Source of the DNA: Actinomyces sp. oral taxon 414
GTDB lineage: Bacteria; Actinomycetota; Actinomycetes; Actinomycetales; Actinomycetaceae
DNA: 64,000 nt
Reading direction: 5' to 3'
Assembly: GCF_001278845.1 (NCBI RefSeq)
Contig: NZ_CP012590.1
Coordinates: 3,772,420 to 3,836,419 of the forward strand
Under the pieces are notes generated by a model. The model was not told where the DNA came from, made no database searches, and saw only the letters and a list, made by a program, of their open reading frames with translations. Within the stretch, counting starts at the first letter, position 1. Each line of letters begins with the position of its first letter. The position numbers and the translations under genes were made by a program. Below are positions 16,826 to 23,876 of this stretch, piece after piece.

Positions 16826-16900
16826 CCGCGAGATCGTCACTTAACCCGCGAGAACGTCTGCTAGAGGTACGTTCTCGCGGGTTACCCGGCGATCTCGCGG
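16826..16900. repeat. Nested perfect inverted repeats (CCGCGAGA motif)
   Basis: An inner arm TAACCCGCGAGAACGT (16842-16857) pairs perfectly with ACGTTCTCGCGGGTTA (16869-16884) over an 11-base loop, giving a 16-bp stem. An outer arm CCGCGAGATCG (16826-16836) pairs with CGATCTCGCGG (16890-16900). The same ACCCGCGAGAWCGT word thus appears four times, two in each orientation. It lies in the 530-bp gene-free gap 16630-17159, where nothing else is recognised apart from a small CCTGT/ACAGG hairpin near 17098-17112. It could be a protein-binding cluster, a terminator for the SPFH operon or an intergenic repeat. Confidence 0.7.
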
Positions 16901-17159
16901 ACCGCCACGCCGATCCCCGGACGCCCCCGTCCGTGAGCGCCGCCCGGTGCTCCACACGTAGTCCACGCGCGCTCCTCCCGAAGGAGGACCCGTCCCGCCT
17001 CTTGGCCCGGCGCCCGGACTGCGCGGCCGGCCGAAGAGAGGAGGGGATCGCGCCCTCGTGCAGGAGCCCCGGGCGGGTCCGTCCCCGCGATGCTTCTCCT
17101 GTCACCAACAGGATGCGGGAACGGCGGATGGCCGATCCCGCCATTGATCAGGAGGGATC

Positions 17160-17264
17160 ATGACTGAGACCGCACGATGGCGTCACCGCCCGTGCCGGGG
17201 CACGATGCTCGCCGGTTCCCCGCGGGGGACCCGCTCCCGGGGCTTCGCCTCGGGCAGGAGCTGA
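17160..17264 (+). CDS. Possible 34-residue leader ORF before the YcaO gene
   Basis: ATG at 17160 has the best ribosome-binding site in the area (AGGAGG, four bases upstream) and opens a 34-codon, Arg-rich frame starting MTETARWRHRPCRG. Its TGA ends two bases before the YcaO start at 17267, so reinitiation or coupling is likely. It shows no known domain. It may be a regulatory leader peptide, or the real YcaO start may lie upstream in another frame. Confidence 0.35.
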   Translation: MTETARWRHRPCRGTMLAGSPRGTRSRGFASGRS

Positions 17265-17266
17265 TC

Positions 17267-18607
17267 ATGTACGCGAGCGATCTCAAGGAGCCCAGCCCGG
17301 CCGGCCTGCGCCGCGCCCGCCGGCTCCAGTCCCCCTGCGGGCTGGTCTCGGATTCCGTCCGCCTTCCCAATGGTGAGGGCGAACCGCCCTTCTCGATCTT
17401 CACCTCCCTGCTCGACAACCCGTCCGCGGTTCTGCGCACCCAGCGCAACTGGAGCCATTCCAATGCGCAGGGCAATTTCGACGGCGCCGGAGGGGCCATC
17501 GACCCAATCCGCGCCAGGGACATCTCCATAGTCGAGTCTTTGGAGAGGTACTCGTCGTGCACGTGGAACGACGCCGATATCGTCATGGCGACCGAGGCCG
17601 AGCTCGGCGCCGCCGCCGTGGGTCCGCACCGCTTCCCCCGGTGCTCGGAGCGCGAGCTCGCCGCCGAGGGGGCCACCCTGGTCCGCTACGACCCCCGGCT
17701 GCCCATCCGGTGGCAGCGCGCCTGGTCGCTGACGCACGGGCGGGAGGTCTTCGTCCCCGCCAATCTGGTGTACCTGCGATTCCCGATCTATTCCCGGGCC
17801 GAGCTCTTCACGCACTCCGTGTCCACCGGCGCCGCGGCGCACTCCGACATGAAGGAGGCCCTCCTGGGCGGGCTGCTCGAGGTCGTCGAGCGCGACTCGA
17901 TCTCCCTGACCTGGCTCCAGCGCCTGCGTCTGCCGAGCATCGAGGTCGACGAGGCCCTTCTGCGCCCCGAGACCCGGGAGTACCACCGGATGGGGATGTC
18001 CTCGGACATCGAGGTGCGCCTGTTCAATGCGACGACGGACTTCGACATCCCCGTGATCTACGGGATCCAGCTCAGCGAGGACCCCGTGCTCTCGCAGGTG
18101 GTCGCCGCCACCTGCGATCTGGACCCCGAGCGGGCGCTGGCCAAGATCCACCGGGAGTTCTCCTCGCTGAGGATCGCCCTGCGGGCCCACGCCGGCAGTC
18201 CGGACCCCCTGGCCATGCTGGGGACCTCGGTCGTCGGGGGCGCCGTCCTACACGCCCGGGCCTCCCACCGGCGGGTCTTCGACTTCCTCCTCGACGGCGA
18301 GCGTCCCGCGGTGCCCCTCCACGAGATCGGCTCGGCCCCCGGGCCCGACGACGACCCGCTGGCCTGGACGGTCGACAAGCTGGCGCAGCGCGACGCCGAG
18401 GTCATCGCCGTGGATATCACCACCGACGAGGCGCGCCAGGTGGGCATGCACGTGGTCAAGGTCCTCGTGCCCGAGGCCATGCCGCTCTCCTTCGTCCACT
18501 CCGCCCGCTACCTGGGCACGCCCCGGCTCTACCAGGCCCCCTCGGCCATGGGCCTGGCAGTCCACGACGAGGCCTCCATCAATCCCGAGTTCCAGCCCTT
18601 CGCCTGA
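17267..18607 (+). CDS. YcaO-domain cyclodehydratase (azoline-forming)
   Basis: A 446-residue YcaO protein, the ATP-dependent enzyme that cyclises Cys, Ser or Thr of a precursor peptide to azolines. ATP-site hallmarks are visible: SIVESLERYSS at about residue 87 and EALLGGLLEVVERDS at about 206, followed by the HREFSS segment and VVGGAVLHAR. The C-terminus ends NPEFQPFA, resembling the short Pro-containing tail of azoline-forming YcaOs. The start at 17267 has AGGAG six bases upstream. An in-frame ATG at 17177 lacks a ribosome-binding site. It opens the RiPP cluster and needs an E1-like partner, supplied by the next two genes. Confidence 0.92.
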   Translation: MYASDLKEPSPAGLRRARRLQSPCGLVSDSVRLPNGEGEPPFSIFTSLLDNPSAVLRTQRNWSHSNAQGNFDGAGGAIDPIRARDISIVESLERYSSCTWNDADIVMATEAELGAAAVGPHRFPRCSERELAAEGATLVRYDPRLPIRWQRAWSLTHGREVFVPANLVYLRFPIYSRAELFTHSVSTGAAAHSDMKEALLGGLLEVVERDSISLTWLQRLRLPSIEVDEALLRPETREYHRMGMSSDIEVRLFNATTDFDIPVIYGIQLSEDPVLSQVVAATCDLDPERALAKIHREFSSLRIALRAHAGSPDPLAMLGTSVVGGAVLHARASHRRVFDFLLDGERPAVPLHEIGSAPGPDDDPLAWTVDKLAQRDAEVIAVDITTDEARQVGMHVVKVLVPEAMPLSFVHSARYLGTPRLYQAPSAMGLAVHDEASINPEFQPFA

Positions 18608-18653
18608 CGGCAGCCGGGCGGCGCACGACAACCACGAACGACAAGGAGCACCC

Positions 18654-19262
18654 ATGCTCATCCCACTTCCACGCGACACCCTCATCATCCACGCCGGAGA
18701 GTTCGGCCGGCGGGTGGCGGACCTGCTAGACACGTCCCAGGCCCACCTGCTCGAGGCGACCGGCCCCGTCTTCCCCGCCACCGTGCCCTACGCCTCGAGG
18801 ATCGTCTCGGTGTGGTCGGGCCATCGCCCCGATGACCGGGACCGGATCGACTCGGTCGCCTTCGCCCGGGCGATCCCCGCCGTCGGCGTCGAGCTCCTGC
18901 CGACGTCCCTGGAATGCGGTCCCACGGTCGTCCCGGGACGCACCGCCTGCTACGGCTGCTACCGGCGGCGCCTCCACCAGCACCAGGAGCGCACCGTCTC
19001 GCTCATGCGGGCCGGCGCGGAGCTTCCGGCGGGCTTCGGCGGGGGCGAGGCGGCCATCGCCGCCGGTTTCATCGGCCAGGCCCTGGCCGATATGGACCGG
19101 CGCGACGCGGGGACGTCCCTGGGGGGCGAGGTCAGGGTGTTCGACCTCGTCCAGGGCGGCCTACGCAAGTACGAGACGGTCGCCGTCGACCGGTGCGAGC
19201 GCTGCGGCTCGCGCTACGACCGGCTCCGCCACCCCACCGCCGCGATCGCGCACCTGGTCTGA
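18654..19262 (+). CDS. Short ocin-ThiF/E1-like cyclodehydratase partner
   Basis: A 202-residue protein resembling part of the E1-like/ocin-ThiF proteins that bind the leader peptide and present it to YcaO. A four-Cys zinc site is evident (CYGCYRR at about residue 103 and CERCGSRYDRL near 183), and the pre-motif GPTVVPGRTACYGC matches the family's GPxxxPGxxxCxxC box. The N-terminal half carries a Rossmann-like strand but no intact nucleotide-binding loop. It lies 46 bp after YcaO and 20 bp before a second, longer E1-like protein. Two E1-like genes in one cluster suggest division of labour or heterodimer formation. Confidence 0.72.
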   Translation: MLIPLPRDTLIIHAGEFGRRVADLLDTSQAHLLEATGPVFPATVPYASRIVSVWSGHRPDDRDRIDSVAFARAIPAVGVELLPTSLECGPTVVPGRTACYGCYRRRLHQHQERTVSLMRAGAELPAGFGGGEAAIAAGFIGQALADMDRRDAGTSLGGEVRVFDLVQGGLRKYETVAVDRCERCGSRYDRLRHPTAAIAHLV

Positions 19263-19282
19263 GGAAGAGGAGGAGAATCATT

Positions 19283-20887
19283 ATGGCCTCATCGATGTCC
19301 GCCGAGATCATCGGCACCGCCGCCCGCTACGACCAGCAGTTCCAGGTCCCCGACCTGCCCGTCGTCCGACTGGGCGCGGCGGTCGTCGAGGACGAGGACG
19401 GCGCCACCCTGTGCGGCGTCCCCAAGCCCCAGATCCTGTCGGGCGAGTTCGCCCGCACCCACCTGCCCGGGCTGCTCGCCAAGTGCGACGGAACCCGCTC
19501 CCACGCCCGGCTCGCCGAGGAGCTCTCGCTGAGCGAGGACGCCGTCTTCAAAGCGGTGGCCTTCCTGTGGTCCTGCGGCGCCGTCGAGGACCGGGCGGCG
19601 GCCCTGCCGCACGAGGATGTCCCAGAGGAGCTCGCGACACTGCTGTCCCGCCTGGGCGACTGCACCGGGGTCGCGCGCCACTGGACCGAGGGCCTGGACA
19701 GGCTCCGGGCCACGCGCATCGCCGTCGTCGGGGATCAGCGCGGGGCAGGCGCGCTGGCTGATCTTCTGAGCGCCTCGTCCTGCGTCGTCGTGGACGCCCC
19801 CGACGACGCCGGTCTCGTGGTCTTCGTCGACACCCCGGACTCGCACCCCGACGTCAGCGAGTGGGGGATGCGGGCCTGGGACCGGGGGACCCCGTTCCTC
19901 AGGATGGCCCTGCGGCGGGATCTGTTCCAGGTGGGCCCCTACATCGACCCGGACTTCACCCCGTGCATCGACTGCGCCCTCGCCGGCCTTCCGGTGCCCG
20001 GCGATGAGCCGGCCGACGCCGCCGCCACTGCCCTCGGCCTGGGGATCGCCTGCCGCACCGTGGTCGCCCTGCTCTCCCGCTGCATGGTGACCCACCTGCC
20101 GATCGACACCAGAATCATGAGCCCGGTCACGCTCCGCGCCCTGCACGCCCCCGCGGCGACCCGGGCCGCCTGCCCGACCTGCGGCGACGCGGAGGGGCCG
20201 ATGTCCGACGTGCCCGGGCTCGCCGCCCGCTACGAGCAGTCCGTCGCCATTCCGCCCCGCGGGTTCGTGGACATCAAGGGGCACCAGGCCCACTACAAGC
20301 CCTCCAACCTCAAACTGCAGTTCGAGTTCCGCCGGTACTCGGGGACGGACACGGTGGTCCTGCCCGAGCCGCGGCCCGAGCTCCTGGACGGCCCGGGGGA
20401 GGGTCTTGGCCTCGAGACGCTCGGCCTGATCCTCAACTACGCCGCGGGTCTGCGCCCGCAGGCCGAGCAGGGCGGCAAACTGCGCCGCTGGACAGCCGCC
20501 GGCGGCAATATCGGCTCGGTCGGGGCGCGGGTCGTCGTCAACGACCCGGACATCCTCCCCGTGGGCACCTACGCCTACAGCGAGTCCGAGCACACGCTGG
20601 TCAGGCTGGGCCCGGCGGCCCCGGGGCTCGACGCCCCGGTCGTCCTCATCCTCACGGCCAACGTCGGAAAGGTGGCCAGGAAGTACGGCTCCTTCGCCCT
20701 GCGGGTGTCCATCCAGGACGGCGGCTGCTCGGCCATGACCGCGCGCAGAGTCAGCCAGGCCCTCGCCATCCCCTGGAGACCCGTCGCCCGGTGGGACGAG
20801 CGCGCCCTGTGCGCCGCCTGCCACGCCGACCCCAATCGGGAGCCCATCACCACCGTGACCTACCTGGGAGACACCCATGCGCACTGA
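19283..20887 (+). CDS. E1-like (ocin-ThiF) protein fused to a SagB/McbC-type dehydrogenase
   Basis: A 534-residue fusion. Residues 1-~110 hold a winged-helix-like region, a possible RiPP recognition element (PQILSGEF ... LSLSEDAVFKAVAFL). Residues ~110-330 are E1-like, with a Zn site made by CIDC at about 230 and CPTC at about 297. From about 335 on it is a nitroreductase-fold domain: SNLKLQFEFRRYSG, then RWTAAGGNIGSVGARVVV and GTYAYSESEHTLVRL, the FMN-binding pattern of SagB dehydrogenases that oxidise azolines to azoles. The start has GGAGGAGAA six bases upstream. It overlaps the next gene, another dehydrogenase, by 11 bases. Confidence 0.85.
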   Translation: MASSMSAEIIGTAARYDQQFQVPDLPVVRLGAAVVEDEDGATLCGVPKPQILSGEFARTHLPGLLAKCDGTRSHARLAEELSLSEDAVFKAVAFLWSCGAVEDRAAALPHEDVPEELATLLSRLGDCTGVARHWTEGLDRLRATRIAVVGDQRGAGALADLLSASSCVVVDAPDDAGLVVFVDTPDSHPDVSEWGMRAWDRGTPFLRMALRRDLFQVGPYIDPDFTPCIDCALAGLPVPGDEPADAAATALGLGIACRTVVALLSRCMVTHLPIDTRIMSPVTLRALHAPAATRAACPTCGDAEGPMSDVPGLAARYEQSVAIPPRGFVDIKGHQAHYKPSNLKLQFEFRRYSGTDTVVLPEPRPELLDGPGEGLGLETLGLILNYAAGLRPQAEQGGKLRRWTAAGGNIGSVGARVVVNDPDILPVGTYAYSESEHTLVRLGPAAPGLDAPVVLILTANVGKVARKYGSFALRVSIQDGGCSAMTARRVSQALAIPWRPVARWDERALCAACHADPNREPITTVTYLGDTHAH

Positions 20888-21641
20888 GTTCACCCTGATG
20901 CAGAAGATGATCTCCGGCTTCTCGACCGCGGCCCCCACGGCCGACGGCGGCGGAGGAGACCGCATCCTCCGGGGCTTCCCCCAGGAGCGGCCGGTCCCGC
21001 TGCCCGAGTCCGCCGGCCCGGGACTCGGCCTGCGGGAGACCCTCGACCGGCGCTCCTCCTCCCTGACCTACGGCACCGACGGCCTGTTCCTCGCCGAACG
21101 GCTGGCGTCCCTGCGGGAGGCCCTGCGCCGGGACCGGGAGGACTGGGGGGACGCCGCCGAGGCGGTCCCGCTCGAGGGCTTCGTCTTCGCCCTGCGATGC
21201 ATCGACCTGGCCCCCGGCGTCTACCGCGTCGACGACGACGGCGCCGCGCACATCGCCCAGCTGCCTCCCCCCGAGCACTGGGAGGACCTCGGGGTCCAGA
21301 GAGAGTTCGCCAGGGCCGGTGCGATCGTCTCGGTCGCCGCGGACCTCGACCGGGCGGACTCGTGGGGCGGGACGCACGGCTACCGCGTCGCCATGGCCCG
21401 GGCCGCCGCCGTCGTCTACGACTTCCATCTGGCCTGCACGGGCCACGGGCTCGTCGGAACGGTCTTCGCCGGTTTCATCCCCGCCTCCGTGCGCCACATC
21501 CTGAAGTCCGACGGCGCCTCACGCCACCAGATGTTCGCCACGACGCTCGCCCCGCCGCCGACCCGCGGCGCCGGCTCCCGCGGCCGCTCCCCCTCGGACG
21601 CGCTCATGGCGCAGCCGGTCCCCGCCGGGGCGGGATCCTGA
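20877..21641 (+). CDS. Second nitroreductase-fold (SagB-like) dehydrogenase
   Basis: A 254-residue nitroreductase-family protein. The DRRSSSLTYGTDGLFLAERL segment resembles the RRSxRxF start of SagB domains, and the C-terminal ACTGHGLVGTVFAGFIPASV resembles the GLGxxxVxxFxDxxV close. The central part (LDLAPGVYRVDDDGAAHIAQ shape) fits the GlyTyr strand. It overlaps the preceding fusion by 11 bases, so the two are probably made together. A second FMN dehydrogenase beside one already fused to the E1-like protein is not the usual minimal set; it may form a heterodimer or serve a different oxidation. Confidence 0.75.
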   Translation: MRTEFTLMQKMISGFSTAAPTADGGGGDRILRGFPQERPVPLPESAGPGLGLRETLDRRSSSLTYGTDGLFLAERLASLREALRRDREDWGDAAEAVPLEGFVFALRCIDLAPGVYRVDDDGAAHIAQLPPPEHWEDLGVQREFARAGAIVSVAADLDRADSWGGTHGYRVAMARAAAVVYDFHLACTGHGLVGTVFAGFIPASVRHILKSDGASRHQMFATTLAPPPTRGAGSRGRSPSDALMAQPVPAGAGS

Positions 21642-21694
21642 CTCCCCGTCCCCGAAAACACGCCGATCTGACGACCCGAACGGAAAGCACACCC

Positions 21695-21850
21695 ATGAAC
21701 CAGCCGATTATCGATCTCATTGCAGAGGACCTCGACCTCGAGAGTCTGCCCGACGGCGACTCCCTGGCCATGTGGAGCGGATTCTCCTGTCTGAGCAGCG
21801 CCTCCTGCCCATTCTCCAGTTATTCCAGCCTGTCGCCGTTCGGCGCATGA
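21695..21850 (+). CDS. RiPP precursor peptide 1
   Basis: A 51-residue precursor. The acidic leader (IIDLIAEDLDLESLPDGDSL) resembles the other four peptides. The core from about residue 25 is AMWSGFSCLSSASCPF followed by SSYSSLSPFGA, with two Cys and ten Ser. It shares the SASCP motif with precursors 2 and 3. No strong ribosome-binding site is seen (GGAAAG at about 21682). The Cys would become thiazole and Ser oxazole or dehydroalanine under the enzymes in this cluster. Confidence 0.85.
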   Translation: MNQPIIDLIAEDLDLESLPDGDSLAMWSGFSCLSSASCPFSSYSSLSPFGA

Positions 21851-21915
21851 GCCGCCGCCCGGAACGACCCGGGGTTCCCGACGGGCCAGAAGACCTCGGA
21901 AGGAGGTGACAACAG

Positions 21916-22074
21916 ATGGACAACGACATTGACCTCACCGGCGACGACGTCGAGGTCGAGACCCTCGCGGACGGGAGTGCCCTGGGCTGCTTCGCCTGCG
22001 CCACGAGCGGCAGCTCGGCCTCGTGCCCGGCCTCGTCCGCCTCGTCCCTCACGACGGCGTCGAGCTACTCCTGA
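21916..22074 (+). CDS. RiPP precursor peptide 2
   Basis: A 52-residue precursor with a strong ribosome-binding site (AGGAGG at 21901, nine bases upstream). The leader has DIDLTGDDVEVETLADGSAL and the core CFACATSGSSASCPAS plus SASSLTTASSYS, with three Cys and many Ser/Thr. Leader and SASCP motif match the neighbours, and the tail ASSYS parallels ASSYG of precursor 3. The leader probably ends near ALG at residue 24. Confidence 0.85.
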   Translation: MDNDIDLTGDDVEVETLADGSALGCFACATSGSSASCPASSASSLTTASSYS

Positions 22075-22114
22075 CCACCACCCTCACAACTCCACTCTGA
22101 AAGCGAGAACATCC

Positions 22115-22279
22115 ATGAACGACGACATCGACCTGCTCGGCCAGGACGCCGAGCAGGACGTCGAGAGTCTGCCCGAGGGCAACGCCCTGGGCTCGTGGTC
22201 CACGGCCGCCTCAGCCAGCAGCGCCTCGTGCCCGGCCACCTCGGCGTCGACCCTCACCTCGGCCTCCAGCTACGGGTGA
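22115..22279 (+). CDS. RiPP precursor peptide 3
   Basis: A 54-residue precursor. The leader is MNDDIDLLGQDAEQDVESLP and the core begins about SWSTAASASSASCPAT and ends SASTLTSASSYG, with one Cys only. The first ~90 bp and the upstream AAAGCGAGAACATCC are nearly identical to precursor 4, so these two arose by recent tandem duplication and then diverged only in the core. GCGAG is a weak ribosome-binding site. Confidence 0.88.
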   Translation: MNDDIDLLGQDAEQDVESLPEGNALGSWSTAASASSASCPATSASTLTSASSYG

Positions 22280-22340
22280 GCTGGCCTGCGATATTACACC
22301 GACCACACCACAACCATCTCTCAAGAAAGCGAGAACATCC

Positions 22341-22496
22341 ATGAACGACGACATCGACCTGCTCGGCCAGAACGCCGAGCAGGACGTCGAGGGCCTGCCC
22401 GAGGGCAACGCGCTCGGGAGTTTCAGCACCTTCAGCACCGCTAGCACGAGCGGGTCGACCTACGGGTGCGCCTCGACCGCGGCCTGCGCCGGCTGA
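22341..22496 (+). CDS. RiPP precursor peptide 4
   Basis: A 51-residue precursor with a leader almost identical to precursor 3 (MNDDIDLLGQNAEQDVEGLP). The core is different: SFSTFSTASTSGSTYG then CASTAACAG, with two Cys near the C-terminus and no SCP motif. It shows core diversification behind a fixed leader. Confidence 0.88.
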   Translation: MNDDIDLLGQNAEQDVEGLPEGNALGSFSTFSTASTSGSTYGCASTAACAG

Positions 22497-22515
22497 CTCA
22501 GAAAGGAGATCAGAA

Positions 22516-22677
22516 ATGACTGACCACATCGACCTGAACGCCATCGAGGACCTCGAACCGGAGCCCATGTCGGAGGGCGATGCTCTCGGGTGCTACTTCT
22601 CCGCCTCGAGTTACTCGACCTCCTCGTGCCCCGGGGGCACGGTCGCCTCTCTGGGCTCGGCCTCCACGCTGGGCTGA
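22516..22677 (+). CDS. RiPP precursor peptide 5
   Basis: A 53-residue precursor with the best-placed ribosome-binding site (AAAGGAG eight bases before ATG). The leader is MTDHIDLNAIEDLEPEPMSE, the core about CYFSASSYSTSSCPGG then TVASLGSASTLG. It keeps the SSCP motif and has two Cys. A 22-bp perfect hairpin begins eight bases after its stop codon. Confidence 0.88.
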   Translation: MTDHIDLNAIEDLEPEPMSEGDALGCYFSASSYSTSSCPGGTVASLGSASTLG

Positions 22678-22684
22678 CACCACC

Positions 22685-22732
22685 TTCGTGTGGCGGGCGG
22701 GCGGCGCCCGCGCCGCCCGCCCGCCACACGAA
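22685..22732 (+). terminator. Perfect 22-bp hairpin after the precursor genes
   Basis: The arm at 22685-22706 (begins TTCGTGTGGCGGGC) pairs without mismatch with 22711-22732 (ends GCCACACGAA) over a CCCG loop. It separates the five precursor genes from the processing and export genes, which continue 23 bp later on the same strand with no other promoter obvious. It probably acts as a partial terminator or mRNA-stabilising end that raises precursor over enzyme levels. Confidence 0.75.
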
Positions 22733-22754
22733 CCGAACCTCCTTGGAGTCCCGC

Positions 22755-23876
22755 ATGACCACCACCACTACCACATCACCACCCGCCCCCATGCTCCGCG
22801 ATGGCGTGGAGAAGATCGTGGGCATGGAGGGGCTGACCCTCCTCCACGACACCGCCAACGGCACCTACCACCGCGTGGGCCATCTCGCCTCGGCAATGAT
22901 CGACCTCTTCGACGGGCACCGCACATCGGAGCAGATCGCCTCCGCAGTGAATGCGCAGAAGGTGACGCCGGTCGTGGTCCGGGCCACCCACGTCGACGCC
23001 CTCACCCGGGGCCTGGCCGGCCGGCAGCTCCTCGTCGGAGGAACCCCCGGCAGGCGCCGCCGCACCGGCCTGGACCGGATGATGCCCCGCTTCATCATCG
23101 CCAGGGGCTTCGCCCGGGTCCTGGCGCCCGTCGTCAGGATCGTCCGGCCCCTGTACCGCCGCGGCCCACTCACCGCCGCCGTCCTCGTGGCCCTGGTCGG
23201 CTACGCCGCCGGACTCGCCCGGATCATCACGGCGGGAACCCGTCCGGCGGCCGGTACGACGCCGCTCCAGCTCGCCACCGCCGCGCTCATCGCCCTGCCC
23301 ATCCAACTGGCCGCCATCCTTCTGCACGAGTCGTGGCACGGAATCGTGTGCGGCGTGCACGGGCAGCCGGCGCGCGGCCTGGGAGTCGCCATGCTCTTCT
23401 GGGTCATGCCCGTGGCCTACGTCGACCGCACCGACGCCTACCGCATCCGCGACCGGGGCCCCCGGGTGGCGATCGCCCTGGCCGGAATGGTCAACGACGG
23501 CTGGATCATGGGGGTCACGACCATTGTCGCATCGGCCTCCACCGGCACGACCCATCTGGTGGCGGCGACGCTTATGGGCTACCAGCTCATCCTCCTCATC
23601 GCCAACCTCAACCCCCTCGCGCCGTCGGACACCGTCAGCGCCCTGGAGGCGGCGACCGGGGAGATCGACCTGCGAGGGCGCTCGCGGACCCTGCTCGTGT
23701 CGACCATCAGGCGTCGTCGACTTCCGGGCTACCTCTGCGGCCTTCCGGCCACCAGGCGTATCGCCTACATGGTCTACGGAGTCCTGTCCTACCTCTTCGC
23801 CACCTGGGTCGTCCTGTTCGTGGTGTGGAGCCTCTGGCGCTCCATCGCGATGACTGTGCAGGGAGTCCCCTCATGA
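22755..23876 (+). CDS. PqqD-like domain fused to M50 family membrane metalloprotease
   Basis: A 373-residue membrane protein. The N-terminal ~85 residues (YHRVGHLASAMIDLFDGHRT, then a helical tail) resemble a PqqD-like fold, which in RiPP systems binds leader peptides. The rest has several transmembrane segments, with the zinc motif HESWH at residues 191-195 and the second M50 motif NPLAPSD at 286-292. This is the site-2-protease arrangement. It is translationally coupled to the LanB-like gene (ATGA). It may remove the leader during export or act in immunity. Either role is an inference from cluster context. Confidence 0.82.
   Translation: MTTTTTTSPPAPMLRDGVEKIVGMEGLTLLHDTANGTYHRVGHLASAMIDLFDGHRTSEQIASAVNAQKVTPVVVRATHVDALTRGLAGRQLLVGGTPGRRRRTGLDRMMPRFIIARGFARVLAPVVRIVRPLYRRGPLTAAVLVALVGYAAGLARIITAGTRPAAGTTPLQLATAALIALPIQLAAILLHESWHGIVCGVHGQPARGLGVAMLFWVMPVAYVDRTDAYRIRDRGPRVAIALAGMVNDGWIMGVTTIVASASTGTTHLVAATLMGYQLILLIANLNPLAPSDTVSALEAATGEIDLRGRSRTLLVSTIRRRRLPGYLCGLPATRRIAYMVYGVLSYLFATWVVLFVVWSLWRSIAMTVQGVPS

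Noticed and set aside
22100..22700. CRISPR-like repetition among the precursor genes
   Set aside because: The repeats are whole ORF leaders with start codons, not 25-40 bp repeats with unique spacers.
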